Assembly: GCA_001942045.1 (NCBI GenBank)
Contig: MSTD01000006.1
Span: forward strand, 14,014-78,013
DNA: 64,000 nt
Direction: 5' to 3'
DNA from: Mycolicibacterium porcinum
Lineage (GTDB): Bacteria; Actinomycetota; Actinomycetes; Mycobacteriales; Mycobacteriaceae
Part shown: in pieces, positions 19,630 through 29,163 of the stretch
Position numbering within the stretch: the first letter of the stretch is position 1
Layout of the letters: every line of letters begins with the position of its first letter
The notes under the pieces: model-generated
The model's database searches: none
What the model saw: the letters and a program-made list of their open reading frames with translations, nothing else
What the model was told of the DNA's origin: nothing
Position numbers and translations under genes: made by a program

Positions 19630-19755
19630 CTAACCCGAGATCCTCTTCAGCGGTGCCAGGCGGGCCCGGTTCCAGATCGACGCCAGCAAACTAGGGGCGA
19701 ACGATGCGGCAGCGTGCACGGGACGTGCATCTGCGCGATCGAATCCGGCACCCAT
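19630..19755 (-). CDS. Candidate 41-aa small protein or leader peptide
   Basis: ATG at 19755 to TAG at 19630 encodes 41 residues, beginning MGAGFDRADARPVHAAASFA and ending RLAPLKRISG. The C-terminal half (SLLASIWNRARLAPLK) could form a basic amphipathic helix. I recognise no family. The main support is a perfect leaderless arrangement, TACAGT followed by seven bases then ATG, at the head of the MFS-SBP-monooxygenase operon. It could be a leader peptide, a small membrane-associated partner, or a peptide substrate of the cassette. It could also be chance. Confidence 0.4.
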   Translation of the reverse strand: MGAGFDRADARPVHAAASFAPSLLASIWNRARLAPLKRISG

Positions 19756-19762
19756 GACGACC

Positions 19763-19768
19763 ACTGTA
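19763..19768 (-). promoter_or_regulatory. Candidate -10 (TACAGT) for the MFS-SBP-monooxygenase operon
   Basis: Read on the minus strand, TACAGT fits TANNNT and ends seven bases before the ATG of the 41-codon ORF. It is the best promoter signal in the 197-base gap upstream of the MFS gene and just inside the end of the neighbouring conserved gene. Confidence 0.45.
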
Positions 19769-19784
19769 GCCGAGGGTGCCGGTC

Positions 19785-20162
19785 CTACAGGCCGGTGCTC
19801 TTGCGAACCCGGGTGATCACCCCGCGCACCGCGGTCTCCGTCGCGGCCAGCGGCGACATGACCGCCTCGCCGATCGCGACGATGGCTTCGACGCGGGAAA
19901 CGATCGACTCCAGACGTTCCACAACCCCGATCAGGCGCGGCGCGAGCTCGTCGATGCGGGTGATGGTCTCGTTGAACCGATCCAGCGTGGCGTCCAGGCC
20001 ACCGGTCGACTTGTTGAGATCGACGAGCGTGGTGCTCAGGTCGGTGAGCAGGGTATCGACCTGCTCCACCGTCATGTCGGCGTTGAGTGCGGCCTGCGTC
20101 AATGTCCGGATTCTCTGTCGCCCGGAGTTCGGGCGGGCGCGGCCGTCACCTTTGTCTGCCAT
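19785..20162 (-). CDS. Coiled-coil hypothetical protein (Rv1444c-like)
   Basis: This 125-residue protein sits downstream of pgl, as Rv1444c does in M. tuberculosis. It is almost wholly helical. A heptad-rich core (TVEQVDTLLTDLSTTLVDL, then DRFNETITRIDELAP and VVERLESIVSRVEAI) suggests a coiled coil, with a short basic N-terminus (RARPNSGRQRIRTLTQ). The last 25 residues are less ordered. Function is unknown. I chose the ATG at 20162: TACTGT lies five bases upstream (20173-20168), suggesting a leaderless or near-leaderless start. The frame stays open further upstream, but that reading is low-complexity Arg/Gly and unlikely. Confidence 0.75.
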   Translation of the reverse strand: MADKGDGRARPNSGRQRIRTLTQAALNADMTVEQVDTLLTDLSTTLVDLNKSTGGLDATLDRFNETITRIDELAPRLIGVVERLESIVSRVEAIVAIGEAVMSPLAATETAVRGVITRVRKSTGL

Positions 20163-20212
20163 GCCGAACAGTATGGCCGGTACGGAACCGAACGGGGACG
20201 AACCGCGTCTGA

Positions 20213-20368
20213 ATGGCTGTGCGGCATTTCTGTGAACACCGAGCCCGGTCGGCCGTGGCTGCCGACCGGGGCACACGCGACCACGCTGTGGCCGACTATC
20301 TGGCCGGCTACGCCGAGGCGCTGGCCGACGCGACGACCGAGCAGAACGGTGGCGCCACGGACCAGTAG
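20213..20368 (+). CDS. Possible 51-aa small ORF, opposite strand to its neighbours
   Basis: ATG at 20213 directly follows an in-frame TGA and runs 51 codons to TAG. The second half (DHAVADYLAGYAEALADATT) has very high GC3 and an amphipathic helical look, as in a real protein end. There is no ribosome-binding site or clear -10 upstream, and it lies against two minus-strand genes. It could be a remnant C-terminus or noise. The rest of this 215-base gap holds the Rv1444c-like promoter. Confidence 0.2.
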   Translation: MAVRHFCEHRARSAVAADRGTRDHAVADYLAGYAEALADATTEQNGGATDQ

Positions 20369-20377
20369 GCGGCAGGG

Positions 20378-21085
20378 TCAGAGCTTGCTCGCGGCGGCCT
20401 CGTCGAGCAGCCACACAGTCTTCTCCTGCCCGATGGCGCCGGCGGCCGGGACGTCGACCGGATCGGCGCCGCCGACCGCCGCGGCAACCGCATCGGCCTT
20501 CGCTTCGCCGGACACCACCAGCCACACCTCGCGGGAACGCTGAATCGCGGGCAACGTCAGGCTGATTCGACGCGGCGGCGGCTTGGGGGAGTCGGTCACC
20601 GCAACCACCAACCGGGTGGTCTCGCGCACCGCAGGGGTGTCGGGGAACAACGAATTGACGTGCCCCTCACCACCCATGCCGAGCAAGTGCACATCGAACT
20701 GTGCGGGCAGCTGTTGTTCGTACGCGGCGGCGGCGTCATCGATGGCGTCACCGAACTCTCCGTCGCTGGTGGCCATCCGGTGCACGTTCGCCGGCGGGAT
20801 GTTGATGCCCTCCAACAGTGCTTCGTACGCCTGCTGGTCGTTGCGTTCGGCGTCACCCTGAGGCACAAAACGGTCGTCACCCCAGTACAGCCGCACCTTC
20901 GACCATTCGATCTCGGCCCCGGCCACATGGCGCAGCAGCGCGATCCCGACGGTGCCGCCGGTCAGCACGATGTCCGCCACGCCGCGGTTGGCAACGGCCG
21001 ACGTGATCGCGCCGACCAGACGCGCACCCGCCGCAGCTGCCAATTCCTCTGCGCCGGCATAGGTCTCGATGACGCGTTCAGACAT
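20378..21085 (-). CDS. pgl: 6-phosphogluconolactonase
   Basis: This 235-residue enzyme hydrolyses 6-phosphogluconolactone in the oxidative pentose-phosphate pathway. Motifs of the SugarP isomerase-like family are clear: [32 protein letters not shown] and [12 protein letters not shown]. It overlaps opcA by eight bases and is the last enzyme gene of the tkt-tal-zwf-opcA-pgl operon. In older M. tuberculosis annotation it is devB. Confidence 0.96.
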   Translation of the reverse strand: MSERVIETYAGAEELAAAAGARLVGAITSAVANRGVADIVLTGGTVGIALLRHVAGAEIEWSKVRLYWGDDRFVPQGDAERNDQQAYEALLEGINIPPANVHRMATSDGEFGDAIDDAAAAYEQQLPAQFDVHLLGMGGEGHVNSLFPDTPAVRETTRLVVAVTDSPKPPPRRISLTLPAIQRSREVWLVVSGEAKADAVAAAVGGADPVDVPAAGAIGQEKTVWLLDEAAASKL

Positions 21086-21989
21086 AACTCACCTTGTCGA
21101 TCCCCGTAAGTGCGTCGTAGTAGATTTCGTCGGCATCGAGACGGCGTAGGTCCTCGGCCAGACACTCCTTGGCCTCGCGGCGGGCCAGCGGCACCAACGC
21201 ATCCGGTTTGCCGGTACGGCTCAGTACGGCGGTGACGCCGGTCTGCGGACGTGACAGGGTCACGGTCTCACTCGGCCTGGTCAGTTCGACCTTCAATTCA
21301 CCGGTTGTCCGGGTCACCGGTCCGTCGATCCGGTTGGCCAACCAGCCGGCCAGGATGTCAAGCGCGGGTTCGTCCTTGAGCCCGGACACCAGCGCGGAGG
21401 TGATGGGTTCGTGCGGCGGCTGGTCGATGGCCGCGGCCAGCAACGCACGCCAGTAGGTGACGCGGCTCCAGGCCAGATCGGTGTCGCCGGCGGTGTAGCC
21501 GGTGAGCCTGCTCTTGATGCAGGCCAGCGGATCAGCGCCGTTGGTGGCGTCGGTGATGCGGCGAATCGCCAACTTACCCAAGGGATCTTTGGCGGGGACG
21601 GCAGGCGCCAGGTCGGGCCACCACGTCACCACCGGGGTATCGGGCAGCAGGAACGGCGTCACCACGCTGCTGGCGTGGTTGGCCAGCGGGCCCGACAATC
21701 GCAGCACCACAACCTCGTTGGCCCCGGCGTCGCGACCCACCCGCAACTGGGCATCCAGCCGGGCCTCGGTGGTCAACCTGTCCCCGGGGATCACCACGAT
21801 CACCCGGCAGGGATGTTCCCGGCTGGCCGCGTTGGCCGCGTCGATCGACTCCTCAAGCATGGCTTCGGAATCGGTGGATACCACCAGCGTCAGCACCCGG
21901 CCGAGGGTGATCGCGCCACCCTCCTCACGCATGGCGACGATCTTCTTGTTGATCGCGCCGGTATTGGTGTCGGGCAGATCGACTATCAC
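21078..21989 (-). CDS. opcA: OpcA, glucose-6-phosphate dehydrogenase assembly protein
   Basis: This 303-residue protein ([18 protein letters not shown] at the start) matches OpcA, a factor needed for G6PDH activity in cyanobacteria and actinobacteria. It has no catalytic motif of its own. It uses a GTG start whose ribosome-binding site (GAAGGAG, nine bases upstream) is supplied by the MIRU-like repeat lying between it and zwf. The stop overlaps pgl. Confidence 0.95.
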   Translation of the reverse strand: MIVDLPDTNTGAINKKIVAMREEGGAITLGRVLTLVVSTDSEAMLEESIDAANAASREHPCRVIVVIPGDRLTTEARLDAQLRVGRDAGANEVVVLRLSGPLANHASSVVTPFLLPDTPVVTWWPDLAPAVPAKDPLGKLAIRRITDATNGADPLACIKSRLTGYTAGDTDLAWSRVTYWRALLAAAIDQPPHEPITSALVSGLKDEPALDILAGWLANRIDGPVTRTTGELKVELTRPSETVTLSRPQTGVTAVLSRTGKPDALVPLARREAKECLAEDLRRLDADEIYYDALTGIDKVSYV

Positions 21990-22141
21990 GGCTCGGCTCC
22001 TTCTCGTTCCGCTCCTCGCTCGTGCCTCGCTGCGATGCTCACTCGTCGTCGCCTTCGGAAATCATCGCTCGGCTCCTTCTCGCTGCGCTCCTCGCTCGTA
22101 CCTCGCTGCGATGCTCACTCGTCGTCGCCTTCGGAAATCAC
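21990..22141 (-). repeat. Two tandem 76-bp MIRU-like units between zwf and opcA
   Basis: Two copies with a period of exactly 76 bases (22141-22066 and 22065-21990 on the minus strand) differ at only a few positions. Each begins RTGATTTCCGAAGGCGACGA, encodes an eight-codon ORF (M/V-ISEGDDE then TGA), and ends GAGAAGGAGCCGAGC, a ribosome-binding site for the next start. The zwf stop and the opcA start both read CCGTGAT, as if the repeat entered a GTGA overlap and duplicated it. This matches the behaviour of mycobacterial interspersed repetitive units, which insert at overlapping stop/start codons and carry short ORFs. Confidence 0.85.
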
Positions 22142-23688
22142 GGCCGCCTCCATTCCCGGCCAGACCGACGCAGCATCTCGAACGCCGAGTCGGGACCCCA
22201 GGTCCCGGACTCATACGGATCGGGCTTGCCGTGGGTGGCCCAGTATTCCAGTGCGGGATCCAAGATCTTCCAAGACAATTCGACCTCGGCGTTGACCGGG
22301 AACAGCGACGGCTCACCCAGCAGCACATCGAGGATCAGGCGCTCATACGCCTCCGGTGACTCCTCGGCGAATGCCGAGCCGTAGGAGAAATCCATGCTGA
22401 CATCCCGGACCTCCATGATGTGGCCCGGAACCTTTGACCCGAACCGCAGGGTGATGCCTTCGTCCGGTTGCACCCGGATCACCAGTGCGTTCTGGCCGAG
22501 CTCGTCGGTCATCGTGGCGTCGAACGGTAAGTGTGGTGCGCGCTTGAACAACAGCGCTATCTCGGTGACCCTGCGGCCCAAGCGTTTTCCGGTTCGGAGA
22601 TAGAACGGCACACCGGCCCAGCGGCGGGTGTCCACGTCCAGCGTGATGGCTGCGAACGTCTCGGTGGTCGAGGTCTTCGAGAAACCTTCCTCGTCCAGCA
22701 ACCCGACGACCTTCTCACCTCCCTGCCAACCGGCGACGTATTGCCCACGGGAGGTGGTCTCGTCCAGTGGTTCGGCCAGCCGGGTCGCCGAGAGCACCTT
22801 GATCTTCTCGGCCTGAAGTTCGGCGGGGGAGAAGCTCACCGGCTCCTCCATCGCGGTCAAGGCCAGCAGCTGCAACAGGTGGTTCTGGATGACATCCCGT
22901 GCCGCGCCGACACCGTCGTAGTAGCCGCCGCGGCCGCCGAGCCCGATGTCCTCGGCCATCGTGATCTGCACACTGTCGACGTAATGCGAGTTCAGCACCG
23001 GCTCGAACATCTCGTTGGCGAAGCGCAGCGCCAGGATGTTCTGGACCGTTTCCTTGCCCAGGTAGTGATCGATGCGGAACACCGAGGACTCCGGGAAGAC
23101 GCTGTTGACGACGCTGTTGAGCTCCTCGGCGCTCTTCAGGTCGTGGCCGAACGGCTTCTCGATGACCACCCGGCTCCAACTGCCCTCCGGTTTGTCGGCG
23201 AGGCCCGACTTGGACAGCTGCTCGCAGACCTGAGGGAACGACTTCGGCGGGATGGACAGGTAGAACGCGTGGTTGCCGCTCGTGCCGCGCTCGACGTCGA
23301 GTTTGTGCAGGGTGTCCTTGAGCCGTTCGAACGAGGCGTCGTCGTCGAAGGTGCCCTGCACGAACCGGAAGCCCTCGGCCAGCCGGTCCCAGACTTCCTG
23401 GCGGAACGGGGTGCGGGCGTGCTGCTTGACCGCGTCGTAGACGATCTTGCCGAAATCCTCGTCGGCCCAATCGCGGCGGGCGAAACCGACCAGCGCGAAG
23501 CTCGGCGGGAGCAGGCCGCGATTGGCCAGGTCGTAGATCGCCGGCATCAACTTCTTGCGGGCCAGGTCCCCGGTCACGCCGAAGATCACCACCGCACACG
23601 GCCCCGCGATGCGGGGCATGCGCTTGTCGCGCTTGTCCCGCAACGGGTTACGCCAAGCGGTGTCGGCTCCGCCGCTGGCCGGGCTCAT
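22138..23688 (-). CDS. zwf: Glucose-6-phosphate 1-dehydrogenase
   Basis: This 516-residue enzyme oxidises glucose-6-phosphate to the lactone with NADP. The nucleotide motif [14 protein letters not shown], the active-site segment [13 protein letters not shown] and VIEKPFGHD are intact. I moved the start to the ATG at 23688: there the protein reads [20 protein letters not shown], close to the M. tuberculosis homologue, and the ATG overlaps the tal stop (ATGA). The stop lies at the edge of the MIRU-like repeat. The gene depends on OpcA encoded next. Confidence 0.97.
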   Translation of the reverse strand: MSPASGGADTAWRNPLRDKRDKRMPRIAGPCAVVIFGVTGDLARKKLMPAIYDLANRGLLPPSFALVGFARRDWADEDFGKIVYDAVKQHARTPFRQEVWDRLAEGFRFVQGTFDDDASFERLKDTLHKLDVERGTSGNHAFYLSIPPKSFPQVCEQLSKSGLADKPEGSWSRVVIEKPFGHDLKSAEELNSVVNSVFPESSVFRIDHYLGKETVQNILALRFANEMFEPVLNSHYVDSVQITMAEDIGLGGRGGYYDGVGAARDVIQNHLLQLLALTAMEEPVSFSPAELQAEKIKVLSATRLAEPLDETTSRGQYVAGWQGGEKVVGLLDEEGFSKTSTTETFAAITLDVDTRRWAGVPFYLRTGKRLGRRVTEIALLFKRAPHLPFDATMTDELGQNALVIRVQPDEGITLRFGSKVPGHIMEVRDVSMDFSYGSAFAEESPEAYERLILDVLLGEPSLFPVNAEVELSWKILDPALEYWATHGKPDPYESGTWGPDSAFEMLRRSGREWRRP

Positions 23689-24800
23689 CGCGTCGCGGCG
23701 TCGAGTTGGCCCTGTGTCGCGTCGAGCAGTTCCTGCCACGACTTCTCGAATTTCTCCACGCCCTCGTCTTCGAGGACCTTGAACACATCGACGAGGTCGA
23801 TGCCGACGGCGCTGAGCTTGTCGAAGATCTCCTGTGATTCCGCCGCGGTCCCGGTGACGGTGTCACCGGCGATCTCGCCGTGATCGGCGACGGCCTCAAG
23901 CGTCTTCTCGGGCAACGTGTTCACCGTGTGCGGCGCGACCAATTCGGTGACGTACAGGGTGTCGGAGTAGTCCGGGTTCTTGACGCCGGTGGACGCCCAC
24001 AGCACCCGCTGCACGCGCGCACCGTCACCCTTCAGCGGGGCGAACCGCTCACCGCCGAAGACTTCCTCGTAGGCCGCGTAAGCCAGGCGTGAGTTGGCCA
24101 CGCCGGCCTTGCCGCTCAGCGCCAGTGCCTCATCCGAGCCGATCGTCTCCAGGCGCTTGTCGATCTCGGTGTCCACCCGGGACACGAAGAACGAGGCGAC
24201 CGAATGGATCTTGGACAGATCGTGTCCGGCTTCCTTGGCCTTCTCCAGACCGGCCAGGTAGGCGTCCATCACAGCGCGGTGCCGCTCGACCGAGAAGATC
24301 AGCGTGACGTTGACCGAGATGCCTTCGGCGATCACCGCGGTGATCGCGGGCAGCCCGGCGAGCGTCGCCGGAATCTTGATCAGCAGATTGGGCCGATCGA
24401 CGATCTTCCACAGTTCGATCGCCTGCAGGATCGTCTTGTCGGTGTCATGCGCCAGCCGGGGGTCGACCTCGATGGACACCCGGCCGTCGACGCCGTCGGA
24501 GGCCTCGTACTGCTTGGCCAGCACATCGCAGGCATTGCGGACATCGTCGGTGGTGACGGTGCGGATGGTGGCGTCGACGTCGGCGCCCCGCTCGGCGAGT
24601 TCCTTCACCTGGGCGTCGTAGGCGGTGCCCTTCGACAGCGCTGCCTGGAAGATCGACGGGTTGGTGGTCACCCCCACGACGCTGCGGGTATTGATGAGCT
24701 CCGTCAGGTTTCCTGATTGCAGCCGGTCGCGCGACAGGTCGTCGAGCCAGACGGATACGCCCGCGGCACTCAGCGCCGCGAGATTCGGGTTCTGAGTCAT
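23685..24800 (-). CDS. tal: Transaldolase
   Basis: This 371-residue enzyme transfers dihydroxyacetone units between sugar phosphates. The Schiff-base lysine is in [21 protein letters not shown] and the NVTLIFS strand are typical of the longer actinobacterial transaldolases. The ATG has GGAGAAGG upstream. It lies 22 bases after tkt and overlaps zwf, so it is central to the operon. Confidence 0.97.
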   Translation of the reverse strand: MTQNPNLAALSAAGVSVWLDDLSRDRLQSGNLTELINTRSVVGVTTNPSIFQAALSKGTAYDAQVKELAERGADVDATIRTVTTDDVRNACDVLAKQYEASDGVDGRVSIEVDPRLAHDTDKTILQAIELWKIVDRPNLLIKIPATLAGLPAITAVIAEGISVNVTLIFSVERHRAVMDAYLAGLEKAKEAGHDLSKIHSVASFFVSRVDTEIDKRLETIGSDEALALSGKAGVANSRLAYAAYEEVFGGERFAPLKGDGARVQRVLWASTGVKNPDYSDTLYVTELVAPHTVNTLPEKTLEAVADHGEIAGDTVTGTAAESQEIFDKLSAVGIDLVDVFKVLEDEGVEKFEKSWQELLDATQGQLDAATR

Positions 24801-24822
24801 GTTCGCCTTCTCCTGCTAGTTG

Positions 24823-26913
24823 TCAGTTGTCCAGGGATCGTTCCGCCGCGGCGGCCACTGCCTCGGGGGTGAAACCGAACTCACGGAACAGCGTCTTGTC
24901 GTCGGCGGAGGCGCCGTAGTGCTCGATCGAAACGATCTCGCCGGTGTCTCCGACCAGCTTGTACCAACTCTGCGCCACCGCGGCCTCGACCGCCACCCGG
25001 GCCGAAACCGCTGGCGGCAGCACTGAATCCCGGTACTCCTTGGGCTGGGATTCGAACCACTCGACACACGGCATCGACACCACGCTCGCGTTGATGTCCT
25101 TGTCGGCCAACAGCTTCTGAGCCGCGACGGCGAGCTGGAGTTCGGAGCCGGTGGCGATGATCACCACGTCGGGGTTCTCCTCCGGGGTGCCGCCCAGCAC
25201 GTAGCCACCGCGGGAAACCCCTTCGGCGCTGGTGCCTTCGATCACGGGGACGCCCTGGCGGGTGAGGATCAACCCGACGGGGCCGGTGCTGGCAGTGCGC
25301 TCCAGCACGGTCTTCCATGCGTAGGCGGTCTCGTTCGGGTCGCCCGGGCGCACCACCGACAGGTTCGGGATCGCGCGCAGCGCGGCCAGGTGCTCGATCG
25401 GCTGATGCGTCGGGCCGTCCTCGCCGAGCCCGATCGAATCGTGCGTCCAGACGTAGATCGGATCGATATTCATCAATGAAGCCAAACGCACGGCCGGCCG
25501 CATGTAATCCGAGAACTGGAGGAACGTGCCGCCGTACGGCCGGGTCGGGCCGTGCAGCACGATGCCCGACAGGATGGCGCCCATCGCGTGCTCGCGGATA
25601 CCGAAGTGCAGGGTGCGGCCGTACCAGGTCGCATTCCAGTCCTCGGTCGAGATCGACGGCGGCCCAAAGGAGTTCGCGCCCTTGATGGTGGTGTTGTTGC
25701 TGCCGGCGAGGTCGGCCGAGCCGCCCCACAGCTCGGGCAGCGTCTGACCGACGGCGGCCAGCACGGCCCCGGAGGCGGCTCGCGTGGCCACCGGCTTGGA
25801 GTCGAGGTCCCAGTGCGGCAGGTCGGCGTCCCAGCCCTCCGGCAGTTCCTTGGCCTGCAACCGGTCCAGCAGCGCCTTGCGCTCCGGCTCGCGTTTGGCC
25901 CAGGCGTCGAAACTCACCTGCCAGTCGTCGTGCACCTGCTTGCCGCGGGTGACCAGCTCACGGGTGTGGGCGATGACGTCATCACGCACCTCGAAGCTCT
26001 TGTCCGGATCGAATCCGAGGACCTTCTTGGTGGCGGCCACCTCGTCGGCGCCCAGTGCCGAACCGTGGACGCCACCGGTGTTCATCTTGGTGGGGGCGGG
26101 GTAGCCGATGATCGTCCGCAGCGCGATGAACGACGGCTTGTCGGTGACCTTCTTGGCCTCGGCGATGGCCTTCTCGATGCCGACGACGTTCTCGCCGCCC
26201 TCGACCTCCTGGACGTGCCAGCCGTACGCGCGATAGCGCGCGGGCACATCCTCGCTCAGCGCGATGTCGGTGTTGTGCTCGATGGAGATCTTGTTGTCAT
26301 CCCAGAACACGATCAGGTTGCCGAGCTGCTGGGTGCCCGCGAGCGACGAGGCTTCGCTGGTCACGCCTTCCTCCATGTCGCCGTCCGAGGCCACCACATA
26401 GATGTAGTGGTCGAACGGGCTCTCGCCCGGGGCGGCGTCGGGATCGAACAGGCCGCGCTCGTAGCGGGCGGCCATGGCCATGCCGACCGCCGATGCCAGG
26501 CCCTGGCCCAGCGGACCGGTGGTGATCTCCACGCCCTTGGTGTGGTGATACTCGGGGTGCCCCGGGGTGAGCGAACCCCAGGTGCGCAGTGCCTCGATGT
26601 CGGTCAGCTCGAGGCCGAACCCGCCGAGGTAGAGCTGCAGGTAGAGGGTCAGGCTCGAGTGCCCGCAGGACAGCACGAAGCGGTCGCGGCCGATCCATTC
26701 GGTGTCGCTGGGATCGTGGCGCAGTTGCCGCTGGAACAGCGTGTAGGCGAGGGGAGCCAGGCTCATCGCGGTTCCCGGGTGGCCGTTGCCGACCTTCTGC
26801 ACCGCGTCAGCCGCGAGCACCCGGACGGTGTCGACGGCAACGCTGTCGAGTTCGGTCCAGTCATCTGGGTGGTTGGGCTGGGTGAGAGCGGTGATCTCTT
26901 CGGCGGTGGTCAC
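24823..26913 (-). CDS. tkt: Transketolase
   Basis: This 696-residue thiamine-diphosphate enzyme transfers two-carbon units. Visible motifs are [30 protein letters not shown], the TPP/Mg site SDGDMEEGV with the downstream Asn (DDNKIS), and the C-terminal TRQGVPV segment. I chose the GTG at 26913 (protein [12 protein letters not shown]), which has GAGGAA upstream and matches the known N-terminus; an in-frame extension to 26964 has no support. It is the first gene of the pentose-phosphate operon. Confidence 0.97.
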   Translation of the reverse strand: MTTAEEITALTQPNHPDDWTELDSVAVDTVRVLAADAVQKVGNGHPGTAMSLAPLAYTLFQRQLRHDPSDTEWIGRDRFVLSCGHSSLTLYLQLYLGGFGLELTDIEALRTWGSLTPGHPEYHHTKGVEITTGPLGQGLASAVGMAMAARYERGLFDPDAAPGESPFDHYIYVVASDGDMEEGVTSEASSLAGTQQLGNLIVFWDDNKISIEHNTDIALSEDVPARYRAYGWHVQEVEGGENVVGIEKAIAEAKKVTDKPSFIALRTIIGYPAPTKMNTGGVHGSALGADEVAATKKVLGFDPDKSFEVRDDVIAHTRELVTRGKQVHDDWQVSFDAWAKREPERKALLDRLQAKELPEGWDADLPHWDLDSKPVATRAASGAVLAAVGQTLPELWGGSADLAGSNNTTIKGANSFGPPSISTEDWNATWYGRTLHFGIREHAMGAILSGIVLHGPTRPYGGTFLQFSDYMRPAVRLASLMNIDPIYVWTHDSIGLGEDGPTHQPIEHLAALRAIPNLSVVRPGDPNETAYAWKTVLERTASTGPVGLILTRQGVPVIEGTSAEGVSRGGYVLGGTPEENPDVVIIATGSELQLAVAAQKLLADKDINASVVSMPCVEWFESQPKEYRDSVLPPAVSARVAVEAAVAQSWYKLVGDTGEIVSIEHYGASADDKTLFREFGFTPEAVAAAAERSLDN

Positions 26914-27145
26914 TAAGCTCACTTCCTCGTCTTCTGTCTGCCGGCACGTGCACGCAGTTGCCATGCTGCTACGACAAACACCCTAGTGGGGCGGACTCAT
27001 CAGATGCAGACTGGTTCTCGCACCGATACCCGGTCGTTTACCCGTAGTTGCCCCAGAACAGACCCTGCGGTGCTGAGGCGTTCGGGCGGCGGTCTACCAT
27101 CGTGTGTAGTAGAAGCCGCGTGACGCCACCCGAGGAGTTATTTGC
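26914..27145. promoter_or_regulatory. Divergent promoter region of tkt and ctaB
   Basis: This 232-base gap must hold promoters for the pentose-phosphate operon (minus) and ctaB (plus). ctaB has a good ribosome-binding site, GAGGAG at 27131-27136. A weak dyad, TCTAC-N11-GTAGA, lies around 27092-27112. I see no firm -10/-35 pair and no known operator. Confidence 0.5.
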
Positions 27146-28078
27146 GTGAGCATTCGCGAGCGCCGGCTCATCAATGGGGCGCCGAGCCGAATACGATCCA
27201 CCTTCCTGTCGTATCTGGCCTTGACCAAGCCGCGCGTGATCGAGTTGTTGCTGGTCACCACCATTCCGGCGATGCTGTTGGCGGACCGCGGCACGATTGA
27301 TCCGCTGCTGATCCTCAACACCCTGGTCGGTGGCGGGCTCGCGGCGGCCGGCGCCAACACGCTCAACTGTGTGGTCGACGCCGACATCGACAAGGTGATG
27401 AAGCGGACCGCCCGTCGCCCGCTGGCCCAGGCTTCGGTGCCCACTCGGCACGCACTGATCTTCGGCCTGGTGCTGTCCGTCACGTCGTTCTGCTGGCTGT
27501 GGTGGACCTCGAACCTGCTGTCCGGGTTGCTGGCGGTGGCGACGATCGCGTTCTACGTCTTCGTCTACACCTTGCTGCTCAAACGCCGGACTTCCCAGAA
27601 CGTGGTGTGGGGCGGGGCGGCCGGCTGCATGCCGGTGATGATCGGCTGGTCCGCGGTGACCGGCACCATCCAGTGGCCGGCGTTGGTGATGTTCCTGATC
27701 ATCTTCTTCTGGACACCGCCGCACACCTGGGCACTCGCGATGCGGTACAAGGACGACTACAAGGCGGCCGGCGTGCCCATGCTGCCCGCCGTCGCCACCG
27801 AGCGTGAGGTCACCCGCCAGATCCTGATCTACACCTGGCTGACGGTGCTCACCACGCTGGTGCTGGCGCTGGCCACCGGTTGGCTCTACGGGGCGGTGGC
27901 GCTGTTGGCCGGGGCGTGGTTCCTGGTGATGGCACACCAGCTGTACTCCGGGGTGAAGCGCGGCGAGCCGGTCAAGCCGCTGCGGTTGTTCCTGCAGTCG
28001 AACAACTACCTCGCCGTGGTGTTCTGCGCGCTGGCCATCGATTCGGCGCTCGCGCTTCCGACGATCCTCGGTCACTAG
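27146..28078 (+). CDS. ctaB: Protoheme IX farnesyltransferase (heme O synthase)
   Basis: This 310-residue membrane enzyme farnesylates heme B to heme O for the aa3 cytochrome oxidase. The UbiA-family Asp motif [20 protein letters not shown] binds the prenyl diphosphate, and [14 protein letters not shown] holds the second Asp-rich region; about nine membrane helices follow. The GTG start has GAGGAG upstream. CtaA, which acts next, is encoded 4 kb downstream. Confidence 0.97.
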   Translation: MSIRERRLINGAPSRIRSTFLSYLALTKPRVIELLLVTTIPAMLLADRGTIDPLLILNTLVGGGLAAAGANTLNCVVDADIDKVMKRTARRPLAQASVPTRHALIFGLVLSVTSFCWLWWTSNLLSGLLAVATIAFYVFVYTLLLKRRTSQNVVWGGAAGCMPVMIGWSAVTGTIQWPALVMFLIIFFWTPPHTWALAMRYKDDYKAAGVPMLPAVATEREVTRQILIYTWLTVLTTLVLALATGWLYGAVALLAGAWFLVMAHQLYSGVKRGEPVKPLRLFLQSNNYLAVVFCALAIDSALALPTILGH

Positions 28079-28127
28079 GCTCCGACGATCCGCCACCCCA
28101 ACATCGTTGGTGTGGCAGCGTTGTGGC

Positions 28128-29069
28128 ATGACCCAACTGGTGAGTCCCGACAACTTCGCGCGAGCCGAATCTGACCTGTACTTCGCGAACGCCGTGAAGG
28201 ACGGCGGCTTCGGCAAGTTCTTCCGCAACCGCGAGCTGACCCCCATCGATCATCAGATCGTCATCCGGCAGAACCGGGACACCCTGTACTCCGCGGCGGT
28301 GTTCGATCTCGACGGTGGGCCCGTCACCATCACCCTGCCCGACAGTGCGGGCCGGTTCATGTCGCTGCAGGTCATCAGCGAGGACCACTACACCACCAAT
28401 GTCGCCTACGCGCCGGCCGAGGTGACGTTCAGCCGTGATTCCGTCGACACCCGCTACGCGATCGCAGCGGTGCGCACCTTGGTCGATCCGGGCGATCCCG
28501 CCGACCTGGACGCGGTGCACGCGTTGCAGGACGCGATCGCCGTCTCGCAGGCCGATCCGGGGTTCTTCGAGATCCCGCAGTGGGATCCGGTCAGTCAGAA
28601 GACCGTTCGGGATGCGCTCATCACACTGTCCACGACCCTGACGGACACCAAGGCGATGTTCGGACACAAGTACGACGTGGAGCCGGTACGCCATCTGATC
28701 GGTTCGGCGTTCGCCTGGGGCGGCAACCCGGAGCGCGACGCGCTGTATCTCACCGTGGTGCCGAACCGCAACGACGGCACCACCGTGCACCGTCTCACGG
28801 TGAAAGACGTCCCGGTGGACGGGTTCTGGTCGATCACGGTCTACAACAAGGACGGCTACTTCACCCCGAACGCACAGAATGCCTATTCGGTGAACAACGT
28901 CACCGCCGTGAGGGACCCTGACGGTTCCACCACAGTGCAGTTCGGCGGGAGCGGTGCGGCCAACCTGCTGCCGGTCACCGAGGGCTGGAACTACATCGTG
29001 CGGCTGTACCGGCCGCGGCCCGAGATCCTCGACGGTTCCTGGACGTTCCCTACCGCCGAACCGGTGTAG
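28128..29069 (+). CDS. DUF1254/DUF1214 domain protein
   Basis: This 313-residue protein has an N-terminal DUF1254-like part (NRDTLYSAAVFDLDGGPVTI, MSLQVISEDHYT) and a C-terminal DUF1214 part (GFWSITVYNKDGYFTPN, and WNYIVRLYRPRPEILDGSW near the end). The fold is beta-rich; no enzymatic role is established. Unlike many family members it has no signal peptide, so it looks cytoplasmic. I chose the ATG at 28128 (MTQLVSPDNF) over the upstream in-frame codons. It lies 49 bases after ctaB. It is not in the M. tuberculosis order. Confidence 0.8.
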   Translation: MTQLVSPDNFARAESDLYFANAVKDGGFGKFFRNRELTPIDHQIVIRQNRDTLYSAAVFDLDGGPVTITLPDSAGRFMSLQVISEDHYTTNVAYAPAEVTFSRDSVDTRYAIAAVRTLVDPGDPADLDAVHALQDAIAVSQADPGFFEIPQWDPVSQKTVRDALITLSTTLTDTKAMFGHKYDVEPVRHLIGSAFAWGGNPERDALYLTVVPNRNDGTTVHRLTVKDVPVDGFWSITVYNKDGYFTPNAQNAYSVNNVTAVRDPDGSTTVQFGGSGAANLLPVTEGWNYIVRLYRPRPEILDGSWTFPTAEPV

Positions 29070-29096
29070 CTGTCACGACGCAGCCACGTCGCTTTC

Positions 29097-29140
29097 TACC
29101 CCAGGGTCGTCGATCGGCGCTGAGCGCGGCCCTGCGGTAG
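29097..29140. terminator. Convergent hairpin between the DUF1254 gene and qor
   Basis: CTACC-CAGGG (29097-29106) pairs with CCCTG-C-GGTAG (29130-29140) with a single bulged base. The position between two gene ends suggests a bidirectional terminator. There is no T-tract and the loop is 23 bases, so support is limited. Confidence 0.35.
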
Positions 29141-29163
29141 GAATCGGCGGTGAGGCGGAAAGC

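Noticed and set aside
19785..20525. 246-codon version of the Rv1444c-like gene
   Set aside because: The extra N-terminus is Arg/Gly-rich and lies over pgl; the ATG at 20162 with TACTGT upstream is better.
22138..22142. Frameshift or assembly break at the zwf-opcA junction
   Set aside because: Both genes have complete ends, and the intervening 152 bases are explained by the tandem repeat.
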